DNA from: Alteromonas naphthalenivorans
GTDB taxonomy: Bacteria; Pseudomonadota; Gammaproteobacteria; Enterobacterales; Alteromonadaceae
Reading direction: 5' to 3'
Length of the DNA stretch: 64,000 nucleotides
Assembly (NCBI RefSeq): GCF_000213655.1
Contig: NC_015554.1
Location: 3,472,001 to 3,536,000, forward strand
In this document: one piece after another, positions 8,977 through 17,355 of the stretch
Layout of the letters: the number at the start of each line of letters is the position of its first letter
Numbering within the stretch: position 1 is the stretch's first letter
The notes under the pieces: generated by a model
The model's input: the letters and a program-made list of their open reading frames with translations, nothing else
Told to the model about the DNA's origin: nothing
The model's database searches: none
Translations under genes and position numbers: made by a program

Positions 8977-10311
8977 TTGTTAGACTCTCTCAAAACTTAT
9001 CACGACCGTCGTTACCTCAGTATATTTCTATTTGGCATTACCAGTGGTTTTCCATGGATTATGATTAGCTCAGTGCTATCGGCCTGGCTGAAAGATGAAG
9101 GCTTATCTCGGTCAGCTATTGGCTTGTTTGGTGCTATCTTTGCGGTCTATTCATTCAATTTTCTTTGGTCTCCTTTAATTGACCGCGTAAAACCTCGCTT
9201 TCTTGGCCAGCGTCGAGGCTGGATTTTCATCATGCAAGGCGGCATAGCCCTGTGTTGTGCGTTAATGACACAATTATCAGCCAATAGTCACTTATTTTAT
9301 TTGGCATTGGTGGGTTTGCTCATCGCCATTTTTTCTTCTACTCAAGACATTGCGATAGATGGTTATCGAATTGATGTTATTGAAGAAAATGACAATGACG
9401 GTTTATCTGCTGCCTCTTCCGTTGCCACCGCAGGATGGTGGACGGGTTATGGTGGACTTGGGGCCATCCCGTTTTTTATTGCAGACAACAGCAGCTGGTA
9501 TTGGCCTGATATTTACGGTTTACTCGCCCTTTTTATGCTTGTGCTTATGGTCACTACTGTGTTTGCTAAAGAGCCAGACATAGATCGGGACCTATTGCGT
9601 AGCCAAGCAACGGGGAACCCAGCACACAGCAATACAGGCGCAACGCCTTCTAAAATAGCGCTTTGGTTTAAACAAACCTTAGTGGCCCCCTTTTCTGAGT
9701 TTTTCTCACGCAATGGCGTAAAACTCGCTTTGTCGTTTTTACTGTTTATATTCTTGTTTAAAATTGGGGAAGCTTTCTTAGGAAGAATGAGTATCGTTTT
9801 TTACAAAGAAATTGGTTTTTCAAATAGCGATATCGGCACTTACTCAAAGCTGCTCAACTGGTGGGTAACCATTATCTTTTCTCTGATAGGTGGGTTGGTC
9901 AATATTCGCTATGGTATTTACAAGGGCCTAATGACTGCAGGCATTGCTATGGCGGCTTCCAACCTTATGTTCTCGCTTATTGCCACTACCGGGCCTGATG
10001 TTACCCTTCTGGCCGCTGCGGTCATTATCGACGGCTTTACGGCTGCTTGGAGCACCGTGGCCATGGTCGCTTTTATTTCCCTGTTGTGTAATCGCGCTTT
10101 CAGTGCCACCCAATACGCCCTTATGGCATCGCTAAGTGTAGCGGGAAGAACCTTAGTAGCATCCAGTAGTGGTTTCGTGGTTGATTTCCTTGACGGTAAT
10201 TGGAGCCAGTTCTTTGTTATTACAGCACTTATGGTTATTCCCAGCTTGCTGTTCTTACACAATATTCGACATAAGATCACTCATTTAGAAAAATCTAAAA
10301 CTTCTGAGTAA
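8977..10311 (+). CDS. AmpG-like MFS permease (muropeptide transporter family)
   Basis: 444 residues with about 12 hydrophobic segments and the AmpG signature at the N-terminus (FGITSGFPWIMISSVLSAWL, then FLWSPLIDRVKPRFLGQRRGW and STQDIAIDGYRIDV). Family members import anhydro-muropeptides for wall recycling and so affect beta-lactamase induction. The chosen start is TTG at 8977, which matches the family N-terminus; no in-frame ATG is available nearby. No ampC, ampR or ampD lies next to it. Orthology to AmpG proper rather than a paralogue is uncertain. Confidence 0.8.
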   Translation: MLDSLKTYHDRRYLSIFLFGITSGFPWIMISSVLSAWLKDEGLSRSAIGLFGAIFAVYSFNFLWSPLIDRVKPRFLGQRRGWIFIMQGGIALCCALMTQLSANSHLFYLALVGLLIAIFSSTQDIAIDGYRIDVIEENDNDGLSAASSVATAGWWTGYGGLGAIPFFIADNSSWYWPDIYGLLALFMLVLMVTTVFAKEPDIDRDLLRSQATGNPAHSNTGATPSKIALWFKQTLVAPFSEFFSRNGVKLALSFLLFIFLFKIGEAFLGRMSIVFYKEIGFSNSDIGTYSKLLNWWVTIIFSLIGGLVNIRYGIYKGLMTAGIAMAASNLMFSLIATTGPDVTLLAAAVIIDGFTAAWSTVAMVAFISLLCNRAFSATQYALMASLSVAGRTLVASSSGFVVDFLDGNWSQFFVITALMVIPSLLFLHNIRHKITHLEKSKTSE

Positions 10312-10559
10312 TAAGGTTGCAATAACTCATTTCCCATCTAAAGTTAAACTACTGTGCATATAAGCAATAATGAGGAATGAGTTCGTAAAAGGATGGCCTA
10401 AATTAGCCATACGATAAGCTTTCACTTGGCTTCAATGTAGCCGATTAAAACGTAGTAGTAGTGGGTTTGGCGAAAGCCCTATGGCTAAGTAAAAAGCCAG
10501 TAACGGCAAAGAAATAACCAAGAAAAGGCCAAAAGTAGGCGTAGTAGCATGGAGTCGCT

Positions 10560-12746
10560 ATGAGCAAGAATGAAGTACCGTTTAACGAAGCAACGCATTG
10601 GAATTTATACATCGCTACAGGGTTTGCCGTAGTTATATTGTGTTTTTTCGCCTACCTATACCACTTTTTACACACCCACTATACGTTGTCGCAATCGCTA
10701 AGTGCGAGCAACTCACTGCATCATGCACTCATTGAAATAGAAAACCATATTGAGACACTTACTAAGCCACAACCTTCAGATGAAATAGCCACTATTCAGA
10801 GGGAATTAATGCCCCTTGTCGTTGAAGCAAAGTATCACTTTCAACATGCTTTTTTAATTGACGATGCGCATTTCGATGACTTTAATACCCAAGCACTCAG
10901 TTTAGATGCCTATATCAGCGAACAACAAATGAGCACTTCACTTTCACTTCCCGAGCAGGTGAAAGTCACTTTTTATTTGCTCCGTACTATTGTTGGTTTA
11001 CCCCCTAGTGAAGTAGCGGGTTATCTATCCCCCCCGCTTCAGCTTTCGCCACTCATTAGAGATATTCGGCTTCAAGAACAAATCACCTTGAATCGGTTGA
11101 GTCACAGTGCTCAGAACCTCAAGGTAAGCTTGTTCGTGATTACCGCCTTGTTAGCACTTTCTCTTATGGCGCTGTGGCTATTTGTTTTCTCAAAAATCAA
11201 CCAAAATAGAACTCGCCTACTTAAGAAAGAAGCGCATATCTCTTCGAAATATCGAGAATCTGAAGCCTTACTTGAGAATGAAAAGCGCGACTTCCTAAAC
11301 TTAATGAGCCACGAGTTTAGAGGACCAATTAGTGCCATCATTACTGCACTAGAACTTATTCCTAACATGAAACAGCAGCAAGGAAAGCTTATTCAACAAG
11401 CTGAGCAATCATGCTATCGGCTATTGAATTTAACCAACAACTTGCTGGATATCTTGTCGATTGGCAACGAACAAGATAAACACATCGGTCGTGTTGACCT
11501 CATCAGCTTGCTCGACGAATGCATTGCCCCTTACTCCGTTCAGGTTAGAGGGAAAAAAGTCGAATTCACGATGCATTGCAACCATAGCGTACCGCACTTT
11601 ATTGAAGGGGATGCCACAAACTTATCTAAAGTCATCCGCAACACGTTAGACAATGCCGTTAAGTTTACACCCAATGGCATTATCCACGTAGATGTCACAA
11701 CTTTGGTGAAAAACAAAAAAATATTTTTAGTCATAAAAGTTAAAGACTCAGGACTAGGTATTGCAGATGACATAAAACCTAAAATTTTTGAACGCTTTTT
11801 CCGTGGCGAACAGCCGCTAGATCATCGGTTTCCCGGTGCAGGTATCGGGCTCACCGTGGTACAAAAAAGTATTAATCAACTCGGTGGCAGCCTTTCATTT
11901 ACTAGCCAAGAAGGCATTGGCACTGAATTTGTTGCCACTATACCCATTGCGCCTTTACAAGATACCGAAGCACCCAAAACTAGCACTAGCAATGCGCGCT
12001 TCGCTATCGTTGATGATTTAGAAATTTCTCGACTGCATATTCAAAATATTATTACGGGCGAAGGGTTTTCCGCCCGTTGTTTTGCTTCAGGCTCAGACCT
12101 ACTAAGTCTGCATGATGAGCTACTACAATACACTGCCATTTTCGCCGATCTTTACATGCCGGGTATCGATGGCTTAGAGCTTACTCGAACACTTCATGCT
12201 ATTTATGGAAAACGTACGCCCCCCATTGTGGTGCTATCGGCAACACCGGATATTGCCAATGTGATTGCAAATAGCCAATTAGATATATGGCAGTCTTTTG
12301 TTAAACCTGTTGATAAGAACCGTATTGTGGATACCCTTCACCATTTGGCGCAACCGAACAAGTCCGCCTATCAAGCAGTGAATCATGCCAAAATACTGGT
12401 GGTAGAAGATGAACTTATCAATGCACAAATGCTAGAAAACATGCTGATATGCATGGGCCACTCGCCAAAGACTGTCACCAATGGTAATGACGCCATTATT
12501 CAGGCTCGTGAAGAGTCTTACGACGCTATTTTGTTAGATATTAATTTACCTGATATAAGCGGTTTAGAAGTGGCAAAAATTATTAAAGAGAATAAGCCGA
12601 ACATTCCTATAATTGCTATTACGGCTAACGCACATAAAGACGATAGAAAGGCCTCTGAGCTTGCAGGTATTCGCTACCACTTGGTCAAGCCTGTAACCTT
12701 TCAAGAATTGAAAAATACGCTTGGATTGACGCTGCTAAAGTTATAG
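10560..12746 (+). CDS. Hybrid sensor histidine kinase with two receiver domains
   Basis: 728 residues. A transmembrane helix at about 17-37 and another at about 190-212 flank a helical periplasmic sensor of no recognised type. They are followed by HisKA with His251 in NLMSHEFRGP, then HATPase_c (N-box NTLDNAVKFTPNG near 361; GLGIAD; FRGEQPLDHRFPGAGIGL). Two receivers follow: REC1 (about 478-590) with Asp530 and the conserved Lys in FVKPVD, and REC2 (about 610-725) with Asp660 and HLVKP. Both receivers keep their key residues. No Hpt domain is present, so a separate phosphotransfer protein would be needed. It faces the diguanylate cyclase gene tail to tail. Confidence 0.88.
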   Translation: MSKNEVPFNEATHWNLYIATGFAVVILCFFAYLYHFLHTHYTLSQSLSASNSLHHALIEIENHIETLTKPQPSDEIATIQRELMPLVVEAKYHFQHAFLIDDAHFDDFNTQALSLDAYISEQQMSTSLSLPEQVKVTFYLLRTIVGLPPSEVAGYLSPPLQLSPLIRDIRLQEQITLNRLSHSAQNLKVSLFVITALLALSLMALWLFVFSKINQNRTRLLKKEAHISSKYRESEALLENEKRDFLNLMSHEFRGPISAIITALELIPNMKQQQGKLIQQAEQSCYRLLNLTNNLLDILSIGNEQDKHIGRVDLISLLDECIAPYSVQVRGKKVEFTMHCNHSVPHFIEGDATNLSKVIRNTLDNAVKFTPNGIIHVDVTTLVKNKKIFLVIKVKDSGLGIADDIKPKIFERFFRGEQPLDHRFPGAGIGLTVVQKSINQLGGSLSFTSQEGIGTEFVATIPIAPLQDTEAPKTSTSNARFAIVDDLEISRLHIQNIITGEGFSARCFASGSDLLSLHDELLQYTAIFADLYMPGIDGLELTRTLHAIYGKRTPPIVVLSATPDIANVIANSQLDIWQSFVKPVDKNRIVDTLHHLAQPNKSAYQAVNHAKILVVEDELINAQMLENMLICMGHSPKTVTNGNDAIIQAREESYDAILLDINLPDISGLEVAKIIKENKPNIPIIAITANAHKDDRKASELAGIRYHLVKPVTFQELKNTLGLTLLKL

Positions 12747-12749
12747 AGC

Positions 12750-12773
12750 GTAGACGCAGAGGTAGACGCAGAG
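12750..12773. repeat. 12-bp tandem duplication between convergent genes
   Basis: GTAGACGCAGAG occurs twice in direct tandem (12750-12761, 12762-12773), starting 3 bp after the kinase stop codon. It is probably a slippage duplication; no function is evident. Confidence 0.7.
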
Positions 12774-12841
12774 TTAGTGTGTAATAAGCGCACCACCAAC
12801 TCTGTTTTATACTACCGAAAACGACGATGTAAATAGCAGCG

Positions 12842-13801
12842 TTACGCTCCGGCCAGCGCGCTAATACAGTATTTGTTTCGACCACTTTCTTTAGCTTCGT
12901 AAAGCGCCTGATCGGCTTTCTCAAGCCAAGCCATAGAGCTTTTACTGTGAGGGTCGAATTCAGCTAAGCCTAAACTCACTGTAAAGGTAATTTCTTCACC
13001 ATCATGCTCTACCACCAAACGCTCGGCCAAACGACGAATACGCTCAGCGACTATGACGGCTTTTTCAACGGAGGAATCGGTGAGAATAACGGCAAATTCT
13101 TCGCCGCCATAACGGCCAGCTAAATCGGTTTCTCGGACACAGCGCTTAATAAGGGCAGAAAGCATTTGAATAACTTTATCGCCAGCTTGGTGACCATAAG
13201 TATCGTTCACTTTTTTAAAGTGATCGATATCTAACATCATTGCAGTGCTTGCCTTATCTTGGCGCTTCGCTAACTTATAAGATTGCTCAAAACGCTCCTG
13301 CCAGTATCGACGATTAAACAGCCCCGTTAAGCCATCAATTCGACTGGCTGTTTTCAGCTCTTCATTCAGTCTTTCCATACCAATTTTGCTAAGTGCTTGG
13401 TCTGTCACGTCATAAACTACGATACAGAACCTCTCAACCTCACCGGTTTCAGAAATTAAGGGAAACATGGTCACGTTCTGATACATGTAACTGGCTTGGC
13501 AAGTAATGGGCCTATTGCCGCCAAATTTAAATAAATATTGGCGCTGTTCCCAAATAATAAATACAGGACTTTTTAAGTTGAAGACCGGACCTGATTTAAG
13601 CCTTAACCATTTTTCATCTATTTCTGAAAAATGGTTAAACAACGAGGTGCCTTTAATATCGTGCGGTGGAATGGAAGAGTGGTTTTCCATGAATTTATTC
13701 CACTCCTCTACATTGAAATCTCTATCTAACACGACAATACCTACTTCGATAGAGTCGAGCAGTTCAGCAGGCAAATTTCCGTTTTGGGTGAGTGAAATCA
13801 T
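12842..13801 (-). CDS. PAS-GGDEF diguanylate cyclase
   Basis: 319 residues, soluble, with no membrane segments. A PAS-like sensor domain (about 11-135; ELLDSIEVGIVVLDRDFNVEEWN) is followed by a GGDEF domain (about 150-315). The signature reads GGEEF at 232-236, an active variant, and the product-inhibition I-site RETD (223-226) sits exactly five residues upstream. It should make c-di-GMP from GTP with feedback control. Its ATG overlaps the stop codon of the upstream REC-CheC gene, implying a shared transcript and a functional pair. Confidence 0.92.
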   Translation of the reverse strand: MISLTQNGNLPAELLDSIEVGIVVLDRDFNVEEWNKFMENHSSIPPHDIKGTSLFNHFSEIDEKWLRLKSGPVFNLKSPVFIIWEQRQYLFKFGGNRPITCQASYMYQNVTMFPLISETGEVERFCIVVYDVTDQALSKIGMERLNEELKTASRIDGLTGLFNRRYWQERFEQSYKLAKRQDKASTAMMLDIDHFKKVNDTYGHQAGDKVIQMLSALIKRCVRETDLAGRYGGEEFAVILTDSSVEKAVIVAERIRRLAERLVVEHDGEEITFTVSLGLAEFDPHSKSSMAWLEKADQALYEAKESGRNKYCISALAGA

Positions 13802-14826
13802 TATGAAGCTTCCTTGTCTACATCCACTAAACGACCATAAATATGGTTCATCGCTTCATCGGGAAACAGCAGTAACAAGTCGAATGCAATATCTCTGGCT
13901 TTAATAGCGTAACCAATCTCGATTGCCATGACTTTGCCCCACTTCTTAACATTGTCGTTTAGTAACGCAGCTAGCCCCTGATGACGACCGAGCAATACAG
14001 GAAGCGTATGGCTAAACGACACGTTTAATTGTTCAGACAGTCCATTTAGGCATGCGCCGATTAAAATGTTCGACACATCCATTAACGCTTCAAGCTCTAG
14101 GCTGCCAGTAGATTGATGGGCATCGTATTTTAATAACTCAACAATGTTTTGTGAGTTAATATCATTGAAAATAACCAGCGCTTCACCGCGAATTCCCGCA
14201 CTGACAAAACCTTTCGATACTGCCGACACACAGTCGTTGCGATTTATCTCGGCTATGGCCATCGACAGTTCATTACTTTCTAGCAAATTGACATTGGGAA
14301 TAGGCAGGTCGACAAACTCGCCCATAAGCTGCGCTAGGCTTTCACCGGCTCGCCCCATAGCAATATTCACCATTTCACGGTACGCATCTAGCTTGTCTTC
14401 CAATGACGATGCATCGGTGTCTCTTGCAACGGCTTCTCGCTGTACTGCAGTAGAAACACCACTATAAATGCCGTAGGAGGATAAAATATTGGTGAGCTTT
14501 TCGTTATCAATTGGTTTACGAATGAAATCGATGGCACCTAAGGCTAGCATTCGTTCTCGCGCTTGCGCTTGTACGTCTCCTGATACCACGATAACCAAGC
14601 AAGGTAAGTCTTCCTTACGAATGGCCTCCATGGTTTCATAGCCATCCATAACAGGCATATTCAAGTCAAGAAAGACCACATCACCTTTACCAGCACGGAT
14701 AACCTCAAGGGCTTCTTGTCCATTACCGGCAAATGAAATCTCAACCTCCCAACTATCTGGGATACTGCGTGCCATTTGGCGTCGTGCAAAACCTGAATCA
14801 TCACATATAAGAATAGGTGTAGACAC
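13801..14826 (-). CDS. Response regulator: REC domain fused to CheC-type phosphatase domain
   Basis: 341 residues. The receiver domain (1-120) has acidic residues at 9-10, phospho-acceptor Asp54 in VVFLDLNMP and Lys in FIRKPID. The C-terminal part (about 140-335) is CheC-like with the paired helices REMVNIAMGRAGESL and EALMDVSNILIGACLNGL, each carrying the E-x2-N-type catalytic pattern. CheC-family proteins dephosphorylate CheY~P, so a receiver-controlled phosphatase is likely. It lies 9 bp downstream of thyA and overlaps the cyclase gene by one base. Confidence 0.85.
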   Translation of the reverse strand: MSTPILICDDSGFARRQMARSIPDSWEVEISFAGNGQEALEVIRAGKGDVVFLDLNMPVMDGYETMEAIRKEDLPCLVIVVSGDVQAQARERMLALGAIDFIRKPIDNEKLTNILSSYGIYSGVSTAVQREAVARDTDASSLEDKLDAYREMVNIAMGRAGESLAQLMGEFVDLPIPNVNLLESNELSMAIAEINRNDCVSAVSKGFVSAGIRGEALVIFNDINSQNIVELLKYDAHQSTGSLELEALMDVSNILIGACLNGLSEQLNVSFSHTLPVLLGRHQGLAALLNDNVKKWGKVMAIEIGYAIKARDIAFDLLLLFPDEAMNHIYGRLVDVDKEAS

Positions 14827-14835
14827 AAAACCTCC

Positions 14836-15669
14836 TTATATTGCGACGGGTGCTTTGATATGGGGATGAGAATGATAGCCTTTAAGCGTAAAGTCCTCAA
14901 ATGAAAAATCAAAAATGTCTTTCACGCTTTTGTTTAATTCCATAACGGGCGGCGCGAAAGGCTCTCGGCTTAACTGCAGGTCAACTTGCTCTAGATGATT
15001 ACTATATAAATGCGCATCACCTAAGGTCAGGATGAAATCACCTGGCTCAAGGTCACACACTTGGGCGATCATCATGGTAAGTAAAGCATAGCTAGCAATA
15101 TTGAAAGGAATACCTAAGAAAATATCACCGCTGCGTTGATATAGCTGACAGCTCAATTTGCCATCAAGCACATAGAATTGAAACATAGTATGACACGGTG
15201 GCAATGCTTGCTTACCCATACTCGCATTTTCACGTGGCGAATATTGCGTATCTGGCAAGACAGACGGATTCCATGCACTGACAATAAGACGGCGAGAATC
15301 TGGGTTGGTTTTAATTTGTTCAATCACATCAGCTATCTGATCGATAGTGGTGCCATCGCCATTGTCCCAACTGCGCCACTGCTTACCGTAAACAGGGCCT
15401 AGTTCACCCTCTTCTGTTGCCCAACCATCCCAAATGCTCACGCCATTCTCTTTCAAATAAGCGATATTACTTTCGCCTTTCAAGAACCATAGCAGTTCGT
15501 GAATAATAGATTTGAGGTGGCATTTTTTAGTGGTAACTAACGGAAAGCCTTGTTGTAAGTCAAACCGCATTTGATAGCCAAATACACTTAACGTGCCGGT
15601 TCCAGTGCGGTCTTCCTTTTTTACACCTGTATCACGTACATGGCGCATCAATGCGAGATATTCTTTCAT
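14836..15669 (-). CDS. thyA: Thymidylate synthase ThyA
   Basis: Methylates dUMP to dTMP using methylene-tetrahydrofolate. 277 residues; catalytic Cys159 in [12 protein letters not shown], with [10 protein letters not shown] and [20 protein letters not shown] conserved. About 13 residues longer than the E. coli enzyme because of an insert just before the catalytic Cys (about 141-154, [14 protein letters not shown]). It follows lgt by 12 bp, as in E. coli, and precedes the REC-CheC gene by 9 bp. Confidence 0.97.
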   Translation of the reverse strand: MKEYLALMRHVRDTGVKKEDRTGTGTLSVFGYQMRFDLQQGFPLVTTKKCHLKSIIHELLWFLKGESNIAYLKENGVSIWDGWATEEGELGPVYGKQWRSWDNGDGTTIDQIADVIEQIKTNPDSRRLIVSAWNPSVLPDTQYSPRENASMGKQALPPCHTMFQFYVLDGKLSCQLYQRSGDIFLGIPFNIASYALLTMMIAQVCDLEPGDFILTLGDAHLYSNHLEQVDLQLSREPFAPPVMELNKSVKDIFDFSFEDFTLKGYHSHPHIKAPVAI

Positions 15670-15681
15670 CTTTCTTCTTAT

Positions 15682-16485
15682 TTATTGTTTAGTTTGTTGC
15701 TGTTGGCGGGTGTAGGCGCGCACTATTAGCCCTATGCCTAATGCAATCATAGGTAAACATAATAGCTGCCCTTGGCTAAGCCCCATTTGGTATAAACCAA
15801 TGTGAGCATCTGGCTCTCTAAAGTATTCCACGATAAAACGGAAACTCCCATAACCAAGTAAAAAGACACCACTTACCGCGCCAACCGGTCGAGGTTTGGC
15901 AGAATAAAGCCACAAAATAACAAACAATAATACGCCTTCCAAGGCAAATTCATATAACTGGGAAGGATGGCGAGGCACATTACCGGCGTTTGGGAAAATG
16001 ATAGCCCAAGGCACATCAGTGGTACGGCCCCATAATTCAGCGTTAAGGAAGTTTCCGATGCGTCCTGCGCCTAAACCAATGGGAACTAGTGGTGCGACGA
16101 AATCGCCTAATTGCAAGAAGGTGGCTTTCATTCGCTTAGCTTGCCACATTAACGCCACTAATACGCCAACAAGCCCGCCATGGAACGACATACCACCGGC
16201 CCATATTTTAAACAGGTAGAGGGGGTTTTCTAGAAACATGCCAAACTGATAGAAGAACACATAGCCAATACGACCACCTAAAATCACACCAACAAAGCTC
16301 CAGAACAATAAGTCGCTAAGTTGATCTCGCGTCCATTCAGTGCGCGACAAACGCTTCTGCGCTAACAAATACGCGGCAATAAAACCAACGAGGTACATCA
16401 TGCCGTACCAACGGACACTTAATGGCCCGAGGCTAAAAATAATAGGGTCTATACTGGGAAAAACCAAATAACTGCTTTCAGCCAT
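15682..16485 (-). CDS. lgt: Prolipoprotein diacylglyceryl transferase Lgt
   Basis: Integral inner-membrane enzyme that transfers diacylglyceryl from phosphatidylglycerol to the lipobox cysteine of prolipoproteins. 267 residues, about seven hydrophobic segments, with the Lgt signature [21 protein letters not shown] and the upstream [10 protein letters not shown]. The start ATG lies 4 bp downstream of the TauE/SafE gene and thyA follows 12 bp later, so the three are probably one transcript. Confidence 0.97.
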   Translation of the reverse strand: MAESSYLVFPSIDPIIFSLGPLSVRWYGMMYLVGFIAAYLLAQKRLSRTEWTRDQLSDLLFWSFVGVILGGRIGYVFFYQFGMFLENPLYLFKIWAGGMSFHGGLVGVLVALMWQAKRMKATFLQLGDFVAPLVPIGLGAGRIGNFLNAELWGRTTDVPWAIIFPNAGNVPRHPSQLYEFALEGVLLFVILWLYSAKPRPVGAVSGVFLLGYGSFRFIVEYFREPDAHIGLYQMGLSQGQLLCLPMIALGIGLIVRAYTRQQQQTKQ

Positions 16486-16489
16486 ACGC

Positions 16490-17296
16490 TTAATTAATTC
16501 CTACAAACATTTTGATACTTACCAACACTAACAAACACGCTAGCATTGCTTTTAAAACTCGAGTATTTACCCGCTGGCCCAGCTTAGCGCCGATACCTGC
16601 GGTAAATATTGATGTGGTGACAATACCTGCTGTGGCGGGCAAATATACGTAACCTAAACTCCACTGTGGCATACCTGCTTGCTGCCAGCCCGCAGCAACA
16701 AAACTAGCGGTGCCAAATACTGCGATTAGCAAGCCACTAAATGCCGCGCAGCCAATCGCCAATCTTATGTTAATTCTGAACCACACTAAAGCTGGTACTA
16801 ACAAGGCGCCACCACCAACACCCATCAGTGCGCTAATTAAACCTGTGCCGCTACCCACGCAACTTAGCACCCATGGCGATGCTTCGCTGTCTGATGTTTT
16901 CTGCTTACCAAATATCATTTGTGCGGCAATAATAATAACCAAAACCGCAAAGATGTCTTTTAATAGCGCACCGGAAATATGACTGGCAATTTGCGCCCCT
17001 AAGATAGCACCTATTGCTATACCAAACCCAGTATAAAGCACCGTTGGTTTATGGATATTACCTAAGCGATAGTGTGCGAACGCAGACGACATGCCCGTAA
17101 AAATGATGGTAGAAAGTGAGGTAGCTATGGCCACCGGCATCACAGTCTCAACGGTCATACCAGCAAAGTGAATCAGTAAGTAGGAGAGTACAGGAACGAT
17201 GATAAGACCACCACCTATACCTAACATACCTGCTAATAGCCCCACGACCACGCCGAGGGCCAAGCAGCTTACAAAAATGATGGTTAACGGTTCCAT
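16490..17296 (-). CDS. TauE/SafE-family sulfite exporter-like membrane protein
   Basis: 268 residues, eight or so hydrophobic segments in two repeats, each with the family's Gly-rich motif ([15 protein letters not shown] and [15 protein letters not shown]). Members export sulfite or other organosulfur anions. The substrate is not readable from sequence. It sits between ptsP and lgt, a position empty in E. coli, with tight spacing to lgt. Confidence 0.88.
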   Translation of the reverse strand: MEPLTIIFVSCLALGVVVGLLAGMLGIGGGLIIVPVLSYLLIHFAGMTVETVMPVAIATSLSTIIFTGMSSAFAHYRLGNIHKPTVLYTGFGIAIGAILGAQIASHISGALLKDIFAVLVIIIAAQMIFGKQKTSDSEASPWVLSCVGSGTGLISALMGVGGGALLVPALVWFRINIRLAIGCAAFSGLLIAVFGTASFVAAGWQQAGMPQWSLGYVYLPATAGIVTTSIFTAGIGAKLGQRVNTRVLKAMLACLLVLVSIKMFVGIN

Positions 17297-17355
17297 TCAA
17301 AATCCTTTATCGCACAGCAGAATCTAGCATTTACAACGCTAGCGCCATGCCTGTT

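Noticed and set aside
10312-10559. c-di-GMP-I riboswitch before the hybrid kinase
   Set aside because: A GAAA tetraloop hairpin is present but the conserved GGGACGCAAAGCC-type core is not.
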